Below, one piece after another: positions 17,891 to 27,667 of a DNA stretch of 64,000 nucleotides. Position 1 is the stretch's first letter, and each line of letters begins with the position of its first letter. The stretch is from Martelella mediterranea (GTDB lineage: Bacteria; Pseudomonadota; Alphaproteobacteria; Rhizobiales; Rhizobiaceae), in the NCBI RefSeq assembly GCF_021021415.1, contig NZ_JAINWJ010000008.1, positions 1-64,000 of the forward strand. The letters run 5' to 3'. Both the position numbers and the translations under genes were made by a program. The notes beneath the pieces were generated by a model. The model worked only from the letters and a program-made list of their open reading frames with translations. It ran no database searches and had not been told where the DNA came from.

Positions 17891-19330
17891 TTGAAACTCT
17901 GGCCCGCAAGCGTTCAAACGGCCTGTGAAAGAGCGGCGTACGCTCTCAGACGGCGCACGCGCGAACTCGAGCGGCTGCCCGGGCTACGCCATATCGCCGG
18001 CGCCTACAAGGTTATCGCCCGCTGGACCCATCATCGTCTGCCGCGCGGCCTGTTTGCCCGCTCGCTGCTGATCATCATCATCCCGATGCTGCTGCTGCAG
18101 GCGGTGGTCGCCACCGTGTTCATGGAGCGCCACTGGCAGATGGTGACCCGCCGCCTTGCCGACGCCGTCACCGGCGATATCGCCGCGATTATCGACCTGA
18201 TCGACGTGACCGGCGACGAATATGAAAGCGAGATCGTCTCGATTGCCGCGCGCGACATGGGTCTCAGGGTCGCCTTCGAGCCCGGCGCCAAGCTTCCGCC
18301 GCCGCTGCCGAAGCCGTTTTTCGGCCTGCTCGACCAGGTGCTGGCGGAACTGATATCGGAAAAGATCGGCCGGCCGTTCTGGATCGACACGCTCGGCGAT
18401 TCCCGCTTCGTCGAAATCCGCATCAGCCTCGATGACGGCATATTGCGCATCTTCGCGCGCCGTTCGATGACCTATGCGTCGAACACCCATATCTTCATTC
18501 TATGGATGGTCGGCACATCACTGGTGCTGATCGGGATCGCGACGCTGTTCCTGCGCGGCCAGATCCGGCCGATCCTGAAGCTGACCCAGGCCGCGGAGGA
18601 TTTCGGCAAGGGTCATCGCTCCGAAGTGCCCTATACGCCGCGCGGCGCGATCGAAATCCGGCGGGCGGGCCTCGCCTTCATCCTGATGCGCGAGCGTATC
18701 GAGCGCCAGATCGAACAGCGCACCACCATGCTGAACGGCGTCAGCCACGATCTGCGCACCATCCTCACCCGCTTCAAGCTGCAGCTTGCCCTGATCGGCG
18801 AGAGCCCGGAGGTCGAGGCCCTCAACGAGGATATCGAGGAAATGCAGAAAATGCTGCAGGGCTATATCGACTTTGCCCGCGGCGACGCCGAGGAAACCAC
18901 CGGCACGGCCAGCCTCTCGGCGCTGTTCCGCCGCCAGCATGAGGATTTCGAGCTTTCCGGCAAATCGCTGCACTATGTGGTGATCGGGCCGGACGATGTG
19001 ACGGTCAGGCCCAACGCCTTCGCCCGCCTGATCGCCAATCTCGCCTCCAATGCCAAACGCCATGCCGACAATCTGGAAATCACCGCCGAGCACGGCGAAA
19101 AATGGCTGACAGTGACCTTCGATGATGACGGGCCGGGCATCGCGCCAGAGATGCGCGAGGAAGTGTTCAAGCCGTTCCTCAGGCTCGACAATGCCCGCAA
19201 CCTCGATTCCTCCGGCACCGGGCTCGGCCTCGCGATCGCCCGCGACATCGCCCGCTCCCACGGCGGCAATGTCACGCTCGGCGACAGCCCGCTCGGCGGC
19301 CTGCGCGCCGTGATCAGCATCCCTTGCTGA
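17891..19330 (+). CDS. Membrane sensor histidine kinase
   Basis: 479 residues. Two membrane segments (about 58-78 and 201-221) bracket a periplasmic sensor region of about 120 residues. A HAMP linker follows, then the phospho-acceptor His286 in GVSHDLRTILTRFKLQL. The ATPase boxes are present: N box NLASNAKRHA, G1 DDGPGI and G2 GTGLGLAIA. The class resembles EnvZ. A TTG at 17891 is the probable start, 10 bases after the response-regulator stop. The basic N-terminal stretch of about 55 residues before the first membrane segment is longer than usual. The stimulus is unknown. Confidence 0.92.
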   Translation: MKLWPASVQTACERAAYALRRRTRELERLPGLRHIAGAYKVIARWTHHRLPRGLFARSLLIIIIPMLLLQAVVATVFMERHWQMVTRRLADAVTGDIAAIIDLIDVTGDEYESEIVSIAARDMGLRVAFEPGAKLPPPLPKPFFGLLDQVLAELISEKIGRPFWIDTLGDSRFVEIRISLDDGILRIFARRSMTYASNTHIFILWMVGTSLVLIGIATLFLRGQIRPILKLTQAAEDFGKGHRSEVPYTPRGAIEIRRAGLAFILMRERIERQIEQRTTMLNGVSHDLRTILTRFKLQLALIGESPEVEALNEDIEEMQKMLQGYIDFARGDAEETTGTASLSALFRRQHEDFELSGKSLHYVVIGPDDVTVRPNAFARLIANLASNAKRHADNLEITAEHGEKWLTVTFDDDGPGIAPEMREEVFKPFLRLDNARNLDSSGTGLGLAIARDIARSHGGNVTLGDSPLGGLRAVISIPC

Positions 19331-19375
19331 ACCGGTGCACGCGCAAGCCCCATGGCTCTTCTGAGCGGGTCTGGC

Positions 19376-20155
19376 TCAGGCGGGATGCTGCTGGACGCTG
19401 AGGCCGCCGTCAACGGTCAGGCAGGTCGCGTTCATGAACGGGCATTCGTCGGAGATCATGAACACGGCCGCCATCGCGATCTCCTCGGGCGTTGCGATCC
19501 GTCCGCCGGGGTGGAGCTTCAGCGTCTCGGCTTTCGCGGCCTCCGGGTCGGGAAAGCCGTTCCAGTAATCGATGACCTTCTGCGTCGCCACATAGCCGGG
19601 CGCGAGCGCGTTCACCCGGACGTTGTTCGCGGCATATTCAAGGCCAAGCGACTTGGTCATGCCGAGAAGCGCATGCTTTGCCAGCGGATAGGGAAAGGTA
19701 TGCGGGATGATCGTGAAGGCGTGGGTCGAGGCAATGTTGAGGATCACGCCACCGCCGGCCTCGATCATCCCCGGCAGCGCCGCCTTGCAGCAGTTCCACG
19801 CGCCCTTGAGGTTGATGTCGAAACACCGGTTCCAGTCTTCGTCACTCGTTTCGAGCGGGGTTAAAAACACATTGACGCCGGCATTGTTGACCAGCGCGTT
19901 GACCGGCCCGATCTCATCCGTCGCCTGACGCATGGCGGCGGCGATCGCCCCGGCATCTGTTATATCGGCGGCGGCCCAACCAAGGGACCCGTCAGGCGCA
20001 ACGAGGGTCGCGGCCTCCCTCTCCAGCAGTGCGCCGTCGCGGTCGACCATGAACAGCGCCGCGCCCTCCTTCACGAAGGCCCTGGCGATCGCCAGGCCGA
20101 TACCCTGGGCCGCGCCGGTGACGAATATGCGTTTGCCCGAAAGCCGTCCCGTCAT
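19376..20155 (-). CDS. SDR-family dehydrogenase, probable sugar dehydrogenase
   Basis: 259 residues of classic short-chain dehydrogenase type. The cofactor motif TGAAQGIG (13-20) and the acidic residue in VDRD (37-40) point to NAD. NNAG is at 90-93. The catalytic Ser143, Tyr156 and Lys160 (YPLAK) are all present. It is the last gene of the minus-strand galactonate operon, behind dgoD, so oxidation of galactose or a related sugar to its lactone is the most economical guess; other sugar or polyol substrates cannot be excluded. GAGGAGCGGAAA precedes the ATG. Confidence 0.82.
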   Translation of the reverse strand: MTGRLSGKRIFVTGAAQGIGLAIARAFVKEGAALFMVDRDGALLEREAATLVAPDGSLGWAAADITDAGAIAAAMRQATDEIGPVNALVNNAGVNVFLTPLETSDEDWNRCFDINLKGAWNCCKAALPGMIEAGGGVILNIASTHAFTIIPHTFPYPLAKHALLGMTKSLGLEYAANNVRVNALAPGYVATQKVIDYWNGFPDPEAAKAETLKLHPGGRIATPEEIAMAAVFMISDECPFMNATCLTVDGGLSVQQHPA

Positions 20156-20165
20156 TTTCCGCTCC

Positions 20166-21314
20166 TCACCACTCGGCGAAACTGCCGTCCGGATGACGCC
20201 AGATCGGGTTGCGCCAGTTGTGACCTTCTCTGGCGCGCTCGATCACATAGGCCTCGTCGATCTCGATGCCGAGCCCTGGCCCTTGCGGTATGCCGACAAA
20301 GCCATCGGCATATTCGAACACGTCCTTGTTCGAAATGTAATCGAGAATATCGTTGGTCTCGTTATAGTGGATGCCCAGGCTCTGCTCCTGGATGAAGGCG
20401 TTGTAGGACACGGCGTCCACCTGAAGGCAGGCGGCGAGCGCGATCGGCCCGAGCGGACAATGCGGCGCCAGCGCCACATCATAGGCCTCCGCCATGGCGG
20501 CGATCTTGCGGCATTCGGTGATGCCGCCGGCATGCGACAGATCCGGCTGGATGATATCGACATAGCCGCCCTCGAATATCGGCTTGTAATCCCAGCGCGA
20601 ATAGAGCCGTTCGCCGAGCGCGATCGGCGTGGAGGAATGGTTGGCGATCTCCCTCAGCGCTTCCGCGTTTTCCGAAAGCACCGGCTCCTCGATGAACATC
20701 AGCTTGTAGGGTTCGAGTTCCTTCGCCAGAACCTTGGCCATCGGCTTGTGGACCCGGCCGTGAAAATCGACGCCGATGCCGATATGGGGGCCGACGGCCT
20801 CGCGGATGATCGCGATGGTCTCGACCGCCTTTTCCACCTTCTCATGGCTATCGACGATCTGCATTTCCTCGCAGCCGTTGAGCTTGATCGCCTTGAAGCC
20901 GCGCGCGACCACCTCTTTCGCGTTCGTCGCAACGTCGGCAGGACGGTCGCCGCCGATCCAGGAATAGACCTTGATGCGGTTCCTCAACTGGCCGCCGAGA
21001 AGCGCATGGACCGGCTGCCCGAGCGCCTTGCCCTTGATATCCCACAGCGCCTGGTCGATGCCGGCCAGCGCCGACATGTGGATCGCGCCGCCCCGATAGA
21101 ACCCGCCGCGATAAAGCACGGTCCAGTGATCCTCGATCAGCAAGGGGTCCTTGCCGACGAGATAATCCGCCATCTCGTTGACGGCCGCCTGAACGGTCAA
21201 CGCGCGGCCCTCCACAACCGGTTCGCCCCAACCGACAATGCCCTCATCGGTCTCGATCTTCAGGAACAGCCAGCGCGGCGGGGCCAGATAGGTGGTGAGC
21301 TTGGTGATCTTCAT
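20166..21314 (-). CDS. dgoD: D-galactonate dehydratase
   Basis: 382 residues, the same length as Escherichia coli DgoD. This enolase-superfamily enzyme dehydrates D-galactonate to 2-dehydro-3-deoxygalactonate. Its Mg ligands Asp183, Glu209 and Glu235 and the acid/base residues His185 and His285 fall at the same numbers as in the E. coli enzyme (contexts [22 protein letters not shown] and [10 protein letters not shown]). It is placed between an SDR and a GMC gene, with dgoK and dgoA on the other side of the locus. Confidence 0.95.
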   Translation of the reverse strand: MKITKLTTYLAPPRWLFLKIETDEGIVGWGEPVVEGRALTVQAAVNEMADYLVGKDPLLIEDHWTVLYRGGFYRGGAIHMSALAGIDQALWDIKGKALGQPVHALLGGQLRNRIKVYSWIGGDRPADVATNAKEVVARGFKAIKLNGCEEMQIVDSHEKVEKAVETIAIIREAVGPHIGIGVDFHGRVHKPMAKVLAKELEPYKLMFIEEPVLSENAEALREIANHSSTPIALGERLYSRWDYKPIFEGGYVDIIQPDLSHAGGITECRKIAAMAEAYDVALAPHCPLGPIALAACLQVDAVSYNAFIQEQSLGIHYNETNDILDYISNKDVFEYADGFVGIPQGPGLGIEIDEAYVIERAREGHNWRNPIWRHPDGSFAEW

Positions 21315-21326
21315 GACTGGTTCCGA

Positions 21327-22946
21327 TCAGGGAAGTATGAGGTCGGTCGCCTTGGCGGCGGCGGCAAGAACGGCGGCATTGGTGTTGCCGCTGACGATGG
21401 TCGGCATCAGCGAGGCGTCGATGACCCTGAGGCCACGCGTTCCCCGAACCCGGAGGCGACTGTCGAGCACGGCATCCGGATCATCGTCGCGGCCCATCCG
21501 GCAGGTGCCGACCGGGTGATAGCCGGTCTTGACGGTGCGCTTGCAATGCGCGGCGATTGCCTCGTCGCTGGTCACATCGGCGCCGGGAAAGATTTCCCTG
21601 TCGATCAGTTCGCGCATCGGCGAAGCGGCAAGCACGGTGCGCGCGTAACGAAAGCCCGCCATCGTTATCCTGAGGTCGTCCGGATGGCTGAAAATCTGGG
21701 TGTCGACCACAGGATCGGCGAACGGATCGCTGGAGGACAGCGTCACCGAGCCGCGTGATTTCGGACGCAGCAGCAGCGAGTTGATGGTCACGCCGTCGCC
21801 GGGATCGGTGCCCATCACATCGCGGTCGAGATAGACGGTCGGCACGCAGAACATCTGGATCGTCGGTCGATCGCTCTTGCCTTCCGGATCGTGGAAGGCG
21901 CAGGTTTCGACGCCTGTGGTGGAGGCCGGGCCGGACTTGAACAGCAGGTATTGCAGCCCCGCCTTGATCATCGGCCAGCCGCGATCCTGGCCGTAATAGC
22001 CGAACGACCCTTTGGTGGTGGCGACCACCGGGCATTCATAGTGATCCTGAAGATTGCGCCCGACGCCGGGAAGCGCGAGCTTGACCGCAATGTCGTGGCG
22101 GGCGAGTTCATCCTCCGGTCCGATCCCGGACAGCATCAGCAGTTTTGGGGTCTGATAGGCGCCGGCCGCAAGGATCACTTCGCTGTCCGCGAAGGCGGAC
22201 TTCCGGTCACCGCCCTGCACGTAATCGACGCCGACCGCCCGGTCGCCTTCCATGCGGATCGCGGTGACGGTTGCGCCGGTCACGATCGTCAGCAGCGGAT
22301 CATTCATGACCGGAGCTAGAAACGCATCGACAGCGCTGCAGCGCCGGCGCGTGCGCCAGTCGATGGTGTGCTGCATGAAGCCGACGCCGAACTGGCTTTC
22401 GCCGTTGAAATCCGGATTGTAGGGAATGCCCATGTCCTGAAGGGTTTTGACATAGGTTCGGGTCATCGGGCTGGTGTGGCCGAGATGGGAGACCTTCAGC
22501 GGACCGCCAACGCCATGATATTCACCGGCGAGATGGTCGTTATCCTCCTGCGCCTTGAAATAGGGCAGAAGATCGCGATAGCTCCAGGCATCGTCGCCTT
22601 CGGTCACCAGTTCGTTCCAGTGGTCGAAATCGGCCGCCTGACCGCGCATATAGACCATGGCATTGACCGTGCTGCCGCCGCCAAGCACCCTGCCCTGCGG
22701 CACGATCGGCCCGCGCCCGTCAAGCTGGGGCTGCGGCGCGGTCCTGTGCATTGCAAGATAGGTGTCCTTCGCCAGGAACTTCATGTAGCCGGCGGGGAAA
22801 TGCATGATCGGATTGGCCTTGGCCGGGCCGCGCTCCAGCACAAGCACGCTCGCGCCGCACTTCACCAGACCGGCGGCAACCACGCAGGCCGAACTGCCGC
22901 CGCCGACGAGGATATAGTCGTACCGTCCGTCGCTCGTCTTGCTCAT
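21327..22946 (-). CDS. GMC-family FAD-dependent oxidoreductase in the galactonate operon
   Basis: 539 residues, choline-dehydrogenase-like. The N-terminal FAD site reads YILVGGGSSACVVAAGLV, slightly off the usual GxGSAGC. The family block RVLGGGSTVNAMVYMRG and the catalytic region GYHPVGTCRMG, followed by VIDASLMPTIVSGNTNA, are intact. GMC enzymes oxidise alcohol groups and pass electrons to quinones, dyes or oxygen. It overlaps the mutarotase gene by four bases (ATGA) and is 12 bases from dgoD. This suggests it oxidises a sugar feeding galactonate formation. It is more distant from the two tandem GMC genes at 32-36 kb than those are from each other. Confidence 0.88.
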   Translation of the reverse strand: MSKTSDGRYDYILVGGGSSACVVAAGLVKCGASVLVLERGPAKANPIMHFPAGYMKFLAKDTYLAMHRTAPQPQLDGRGPIVPQGRVLGGGSTVNAMVYMRGQAADFDHWNELVTEGDDAWSYRDLLPYFKAQEDNDHLAGEYHGVGGPLKVSHLGHTSPMTRTYVKTLQDMGIPYNPDFNGESQFGVGFMQHTIDWRTRRRCSAVDAFLAPVMNDPLLTIVTGATVTAIRMEGDRAVGVDYVQGGDRKSAFADSEVILAAGAYQTPKLLMLSGIGPEDELARHDIAVKLALPGVGRNLQDHYECPVVATTKGSFGYYGQDRGWPMIKAGLQYLLFKSGPASTTGVETCAFHDPEGKSDRPTIQMFCVPTVYLDRDVMGTDPGDGVTINSLLLRPKSRGSVTLSSSDPFADPVVDTQIFSHPDDLRITMAGFRYARTVLAASPMRELIDREIFPGADVTSDEAIAAHCKRTVKTGYHPVGTCRMGRDDDPDAVLDSRLRVRGTRGLRVIDASLMPTIVSGNTNAAVLAAAAKATDLILP

Positions 22947-23830
22947 AGGTCCTGCGCTCCCATCCAGATGCTGCCCGTCAGTTTCTCGCCGGGCTGAAGA
23001 ATGCGAAGCCCGCCGAGATCGGGCATGTTGTGTCCGTCCGCCAGATGCGACATCGGCTCGAAACAGAAATAGTCCCGTTCAAAATCCGGGTCGAACGCGG
23101 TATCAGAGACAAACAGGAAAGCGTGCCGGAACAACGGTTCCGCCTTCAGGGATAGCTTCGTCGCCCGTTCCGGCCAGGCGATCACCGCTTCGCCGGACCA
23201 GTCCTCGAAGCCGTTATTGACCCAGCGGTGTGGCAGGGGCGAAGGCTTGCTGAAATCGAGATCGGCGGGAATGTCCGTGGCCTCGCCCGGCAGCCATCCC
23301 TCGACCTCGGTCCAGAATTTCCGGGCGGGCGCCGTGAGCGTGGTTTGCGGCGTCATCGGAAAATAGGGATGCCATCCGAGCCCGAACGGCAGTGGTTCGT
23401 CTCCCCGGTTCTCGACGCTCAACGTCATTTGCAATTCGCCATCGGCAAGCGAAAAATGCTGCCATGCCTCGTAGACATAGGGCGTGCCGCCGCCCGCATG
23501 CCGCAAACGCATCGCCAGCCGGTCGGCCTCGTGTTCTTCCAACGACCATTGCGAAAGCCAGCCCTCGCCGTGGAGGTAATGCGGGTCCCAGTCGGTATTC
23601 GCGGTCAGGGTGTATTGCTTGCCGTTGAAGGCGAACCTGTTATCCCGCACCCGGTTGCCGAACGGCACCAGCGGATAGCAGGCGGACGACAGCGCATCCG
23701 CTCCAGCCGGCGCTTCACGCAGGAGCGGCACCCGCCCCTCAGCGCCATCCCGCCAGAGACCGAGGATCAATCCGCCCTTTGTCGAGGCGCGCAGCGACAG
23801 GGCCCCGGAGCTGATATCAACGACCGCCAT
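22943..23830 (-). CDS. Aldose 1-epimerase (mutarotase) family protein
   Basis: 295 residues with galactose-mutarotase-like blocks: CYPLVPFGNRVRDNRF, HYLHGEGWLSQW (catalytic His region), LPFGLGWHPYFP and VNNGFEDW. It would interconvert sugar anomers before oxidation or phosphorylation. It lies between the transporter permease and the GMC gene, overlapping the latter by four bases. Two starts are possible: ATG at 23830 with AAGGGG eight bases upstream (chosen), or GTG at 23839 overlapping the permease stop. Confidence 0.87.
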   Translation of the reverse strand: MAVVDISSGALSLRASTKGGLILGLWRDGAEGRVPLLREAPAGADALSSACYPLVPFGNRVRDNRFAFNGKQYTLTANTDWDPHYLHGEGWLSQWSLEEHEADRLAMRLRHAGGGTPYVYEAWQHFSLADGELQMTLSVENRGDEPLPFGLGWHPYFPMTPQTTLTAPARKFWTEVEGWLPGEATDIPADLDFSKPSPLPHRWVNNGFEDWSGEAVIAWPERATKLSLKAEPLFRHAFLFVSDTAFDPDFERDYFCFEPMSHLADGHNMPDLGGLRILQPGEKLTGSIWMGAQDL

Positions 23831-23835
23831 GCCCT

Positions 23836-24837
23836 TCACCCCTTATTGCGGGCCAGGCTGCGCTTGATCGCCTGCATGTTGGCGAGCACCGCGATGACGA
23901 TGATAAGGCCCCGGACAACCTGCTGGAAGAACGGATTGATGCCAAGCAGCACCAGACCGTTGCCGATCAGCGTGATCACCAGCACCCCGAGCAGCGTGCC
24001 GAGCATGGAGCCGCGACCTCCGGAAAGCGCCGTGCCTCCAACGACCACGGCCGCGATCACATCGAACTCCAGACCGCTTGCCGCCGTCGCATTGCCCGAA
24101 CCGAGACGCGACACCAGCAGAATGCCGGAGATCGCCGCCATTGCGCCGCCGATCGCGAAGATCGCCACCCGGATACGCGCCACGTTGATGCCGCTGAGAT
24201 AGGCCGCATGGGCATTGCCGCCGATCGCGAACACCGAGCGTCCGAACGCGGTCTTGCGGCTGACGAAGGCGAACACGGCGAACAGCACGAGCATGATGAT
24301 CGCCGCCGGCGGGATGCCAAGCACCGAGCGGTCCAGCGCATCCAGCACGTCATTGCGGCCGATCGAAACCGGCAGGGCATCGGTGAAGAACAGCGCCAGC
24401 CCCCGCAACGCGCTCCACATGCCGAGGGTAGCCACGAAGGACGGCACGTCGAAATAGGCCCGTAACACGCCGGAAATACCGCCAAGCCCGGCGCCGAGCG
24501 CCACCGCCAGCAGAAAGGCGATCGGCGTGGGAAAACCCCATTGCAAGAGGTAGGCCAGCGCGACGGAAACGAAAGCCACCATGGGGCCGACGCTGACATC
24601 GATTTCGCCGGAGATGATGATGAACGTCATCGCCCAGGCCGCAATGCCGATCGTGGCCGCATCGCGCAGAATATTGACCTGATTGTTGAACGACAGGAAG
24701 CCGTAGGCGGTCGTGCCGAAAATCACATAGAGCAAAGCGATCGCCAGGAACAGGCTGAGTTCGTTGATATGCTTCGAAACGCCGAAGCCGCTCTTCTTCT
24801 TCGGGGCGGCCGTGTCGGCAGCGTTGTTGTGCGACAT
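23836..24837 (-). CDS. CUT2-type sugar ABC transporter permease
   Basis: 333 residues with about eight to ten membrane segments, of the RbsC/XylH family. Family blocks: ISGEIDVSVGPMVAFVSV, FVATLGMWSALRGLALFF, AIGGNAHAAYLSGINVARIRVAIFAI and VVVGGTALSGGRGSMLGTLLG. It forms the membrane channel, probably as a homodimer, for the binding protein at 26473 and the ATPase at 24849. The start at 24837 (second of two adjacent Met codons) follows GGAG by six bases; the longer frame to 24954 overlaps the ATPase gene and is rejected. Confidence 0.93.
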   Translation of the reverse strand: MSHNNAADTAAPKKKSGFGVSKHINELSLFLAIALLYVIFGTTAYGFLSFNNQVNILRDAATIGIAAWAMTFIIISGEIDVSVGPMVAFVSVALAYLLQWGFPTPIAFLLAVALGAGLGGISGVLRAYFDVPSFVATLGMWSALRGLALFFTDALPVSIGRNDVLDALDRSVLGIPPAAIIMLVLFAVFAFVSRKTAFGRSVFAIGGNAHAAYLSGINVARIRVAIFAIGGAMAAISGILLVSRLGSGNATAASGLEFDVIAAVVVGGTALSGGRGSMLGTLLGVLVITLIGNGLVLLGINPFFQQVVRGLIIVIAVLANMQAIKRSLARNKG

Positions 24838-24848
24838 CATCGTCTCCG

Positions 24849-26375
24849 TCAGTGTCCTGAAATGCAGGCCGCCATCAAGGTGTCCTGATCGATGTTGGGG
24901 GAACGGAACTCGTCCCTGAGCGCGCCGTCTCTCAGGACGAGCACCCGGTCGCACACCAGCGGCAGTTCCTCGATCTCGCTGGAGACGAAAACGATGCTGC
25001 GGCCTTCGGCGGCGAGTTCGCGAATGATTGAATAGATCTGGGCCTTGGCCTCGATATCGACGCCGCGTGTGGGCTCGTCGAGCAGAAGAATGCGGCTGCC
25101 GGCATAGACCCAGCGGCCGATCACGACCTTCTGCTGGTTGCCGCCCGAAAGCGTGCCGATCGGCGTATCGGTGCGCGCCGTCTTGATATGCAGCCGATCG
25201 ATGATCCCGCGCGTCGCCTCGGCCATGCGGCGGGCCGAAAGCACGCCATTGACGGTGACGCCCTCAAAGCGCGTCGACAGCGTGTTCTCGTCAACGCCGA
25301 GAAGCGGAACGATGCCCTCTTCCTTGCGGCTCTCCGGCGTATAGCCGAAGCCGAGCTTGATCATCTGCTTGTAGCCGAGGGTTTTCACCGGCTTGCCGTT
25401 TGCGAAAATCTCGCCGGCCTCGCCGCGACGCACACCCATGATCGCCTGCAGCAATTCCGTGCGGCCGGAGCCGAGCAGGCCGGCAATTCCCAAGACTTCG
25501 CCCTTCTTCAGCGAAAAGGACACGGAGGAAAGCTTCGGCGCCACCGCCAGTTCCCTGACCTCAAGCACGGTCTCGGACTGGCTGGCATCCTCGAGCACGG
25601 CCGCCTCGGCGCCTTCCGAGCCGAGCATGAGGCGAACGATCTCGCGGGTGTCGGCATTCTGCACATCGACGGTGTCGATGATCCGGCCGTCGCGCATGAT
25701 CGTGGCGGAATGGGCGATCTGGCGGATTTCGTTCATCCGGTGGCTGACATAGATGACCGCGATGCCCTCAGCGGCGACGCGCGTCACCGCCGCCATCACC
25801 TTTTCGGCTTCGGCCGCCGCCAGCGAGCTTGTCGGCTCATCGAGGATCACCAGCTTGGGATTGCCGAGCAGCGCCCTTGCGATCTCCAGAAGCTGGCGCT
25901 CGGCAGGACTGAGCGCCGAGACGAGGGTATCGGGCGAAAGATCGAGACCGAGACGGTGCATCGCCTCTTTGGCCTCGGCGATCATGGCGCGGTGGCGGAT
26001 GACCCCGCCCTTGCGCGGCCAGCGCCCGAGAAACAGGTTCTCGGCAAGCGACATGCCGGGAACGAGGCTGAGTTCCTGATAGACCACGCGCACGCCGTGC
26101 GAAAACGCCTGCTGCGCGCGGGCGGAACCCACATGCGTCAGCTCCTCGCCGTCGATGAAGACTGTTCCGCTGTCGGGCACTTCGGCGCCGGTCAGCATGC
26201 GGATGAGGGTCGACTTGCCGGCGCCGTTCTTGCCGAGAAGCGCGCGCACTTCGCCCGGCGCGACTGCGAAATCGGCATTGTCGAGCGCCAGCACGCCGGG
26301 ATAGCGCCGCGTGCACCCCGTCATGGAGACGAGCGCGGTTGCTTCCGGCTTTTTGATCTGAGATGCGGACGTCAT
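24849..26375 (-). CDS. CUT2-type sugar ABC transporter ATP-binding protein
   Basis: 508 residues holding two ABC domains, the usual form for ribose/xylose-type importers. The first domain has Walker A GKNGAGKSTLIRM, signature LSPAERQLLEIARAL and Walker B LVILDEPTSSL. The second has the family-typical altered Walker A GLLGSGRTELLQ, signature LSGGNQQKVVIGRW and ILLLDEPTRGVDI. It energises uptake of the sugar that this locus degrades, probably galactose, galactonate or a close relative. The upstream binding-protein gene ends 97 bases away. Confidence 0.94.
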   Translation of the reverse strand: MTSASQIKKPEATALVSMTGCTRRYPGVLALDNADFAVAPGEVRALLGKNGAGKSTLIRMLTGAEVPDSGTVFIDGEELTHVGSARAQQAFSHGVRVVYQELSLVPGMSLAENLFLGRWPRKGGVIRHRAMIAEAKEAMHRLGLDLSPDTLVSALSPAERQLLEIARALLGNPKLVILDEPTSSLAAAEAEKVMAAVTRVAAEGIAVIYVSHRMNEIRQIAHSATIMRDGRIIDTVDVQNADTREIVRLMLGSEGAEAAVLEDASQSETVLEVRELAVAPKLSSVSFSLKKGEVLGIAGLLGSGRTELLQAIMGVRRGEAGEIFANGKPVKTLGYKQMIKLGFGYTPESRKEEGIVPLLGVDENTLSTRFEGVTVNGVLSARRMAEATRGIIDRLHIKTARTDTPIGTLSGGNQQKVVIGRWVYAGSRILLLDEPTRGVDIEAKAQIYSIIRELAAEGRSIVFVSSEIEELPLVCDRVLVLRDGALRDEFRSPNIDQDTLMAACISGH

Positions 26376-26472
26376 TGCTCTTCCCGTTGATGGCGATGCC
26401 GCCGGGTTACGGCGGCATCGGAATTTGCCTTCAGCGCGCTGCCTCAGCAGCGCCGCAGCGCCGGGCTATCGA

Positions 26473-27444
26473 TCACGGAATACCGTCGGCGTGAGCCTCA
26501 AGCCATCCCTTGCCGTCCTCGGACGACTCGTAGAGATCGATATCATAGGGAACCTCGATGCCTTCCGGCGGGGTGCCGTCGATGGATTTGATCGCCTGCG
26601 CCAGCGCCAGCTTGCCAAGGCCCTGGCCGGAGATGTCGACGACACCCTTGATGACCGTGAAATCGGCAAGTTCCTGGGCGATTTCGGTGGTCATGTCGCC
26701 GCCGAAGACCACAACCTCGCCTTCCCTGCCCTGAGAGCGCACGGCGCGGGCGGCGCCCAGCGTCGCGCCGCCGGCCTCGCCGAAGAAGGCGTCAATCTCG
26801 GGATTGGAGGTCAGCATGGTGCTGGCGACCGAAACGGCCTTGTCGAGGATCGCGCCTTCCTGGTTGGCCACGATCTCGGCGCCCGGCACCTTGGCCATCA
26901 ACGCATCCTCGAAGCCCTTCCTGCGGGTGACGCAGACTTCGACGAATTCGCAGTTCAGAACGGCGATCTTCGGCGCGTCATTGCCTTCCGCGATGAAGTA
27001 GTCGGCGGCGGCATCGCCGAGCTTGTGACCGAAATCATAGGGGTCTCCGACGGCATAGGCGGAGATATATTCCTTCATGTCCTGTTCGTTGAGGCAGGTA
27101 TTGTAGCACACCACCGGGATGCCGGCGTCATGGGCGCGGCGGATCGCGCGATACGAACCGTCGGCGGAAACCGGCGAGACGATGATGGCCTGAACATCGG
27201 CGGAAATCAGCGAGTCGATGAAGGAGGATTCCTTGCTGACATCGCCCTGGGCATTGGTTTCGACGATGACGAGGTTGCGGCCGGCCTCTTCCGCGCCATC
27301 CTGGATGCCTTTGCGGACACCGGCATAGAAGCCCTGCGCGTCCATGTAGATCGCGCCGACCTTGAGGTCTTCCTGCGCCGATGCGGCTGTCGCACTCGAC
27401 AATGCGGCGGCGGCCAACAAGGCCGCCTTGATGATGAGCTTCAT
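26473..27444 (-). CDS. Periplasmic sugar-binding protein of the CUT2 transporter
   Basis: 323 residues. A signal peptide covers about residues 1-24 (KAALLAAAALSSATAASAQ). The mature protein follows the ribose-binding fold: KVGAIYMDAQGFYAGVRKGI, QAIIVSPVSADGSYRAIRRA, AGIPVVCYNTC, and in the second lobe INAFFGEAGG-like NPEIDAFFGEAGG. It captures the sugar for the adjacent ATPase and permease. It is the first gene of the minus-strand operon; GGAGGAG lies before the ATG at 27444. The upstream 223 bases are very AT-rich and shared with the divergent FadR-type regulator. Confidence 0.92.
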   Translation of the reverse strand: MKLIIKAALLAAAALSSATAASAQEDLKVGAIYMDAQGFYAGVRKGIQDGAEEAGRNLVIVETNAQGDVSKESSFIDSLISADVQAIIVSPVSADGSYRAIRRAHDAGIPVVCYNTCLNEQDMKEYISAYAVGDPYDFGHKLGDAAADYFIAEGNDAPKIAVLNCEFVEVCVTRRKGFEDALMAKVPGAEIVANQEGAILDKAVSVASTMLTSNPEIDAFFGEAGGATLGAARAVRSQGREGEVVVFGGDMTTEIAQELADFTVIKGVVDISGQGLGKLALAQAIKSIDGTPPEGIEVPYDIDLYESSEDGKGWLEAHADGIP

Positions 27445-27566
27445 TTGTGCTCCTCCCTGTGGACGTTTTCCCTGCCGGAGGCCATGCCGTCCCGGCGGCA
27501 CGATAATTATAATAGGTCAGATCAATGTCAATTATAAATATGATTTATTTTTGAATTTGAATGAGA

Positions 27567-27582
27567 ATGATATATCGATCAT
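27567..27582. promoter_or_regulatory. Candidate operator dyad in the galactonate divergent promoter
   Basis: ATGAT-N6-ATCAT is a 16-bp inverted repeat within the AT-rich gap between the binding-protein gene and the FadR-type regulator. Its right part, GATCATA, recurs at 28456-28462, just before dgoK, so it is a candidate site for that regulator. Confidence 0.35.
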
Positions 27583-27667
27583 ATTACCGACAATGAATGC
27601 GGGAGCGAGGTCCGCCTGAGACACGCGGCGGGAAAGCATTCGCAACGAAGGGGACCCGGACGAAGCG

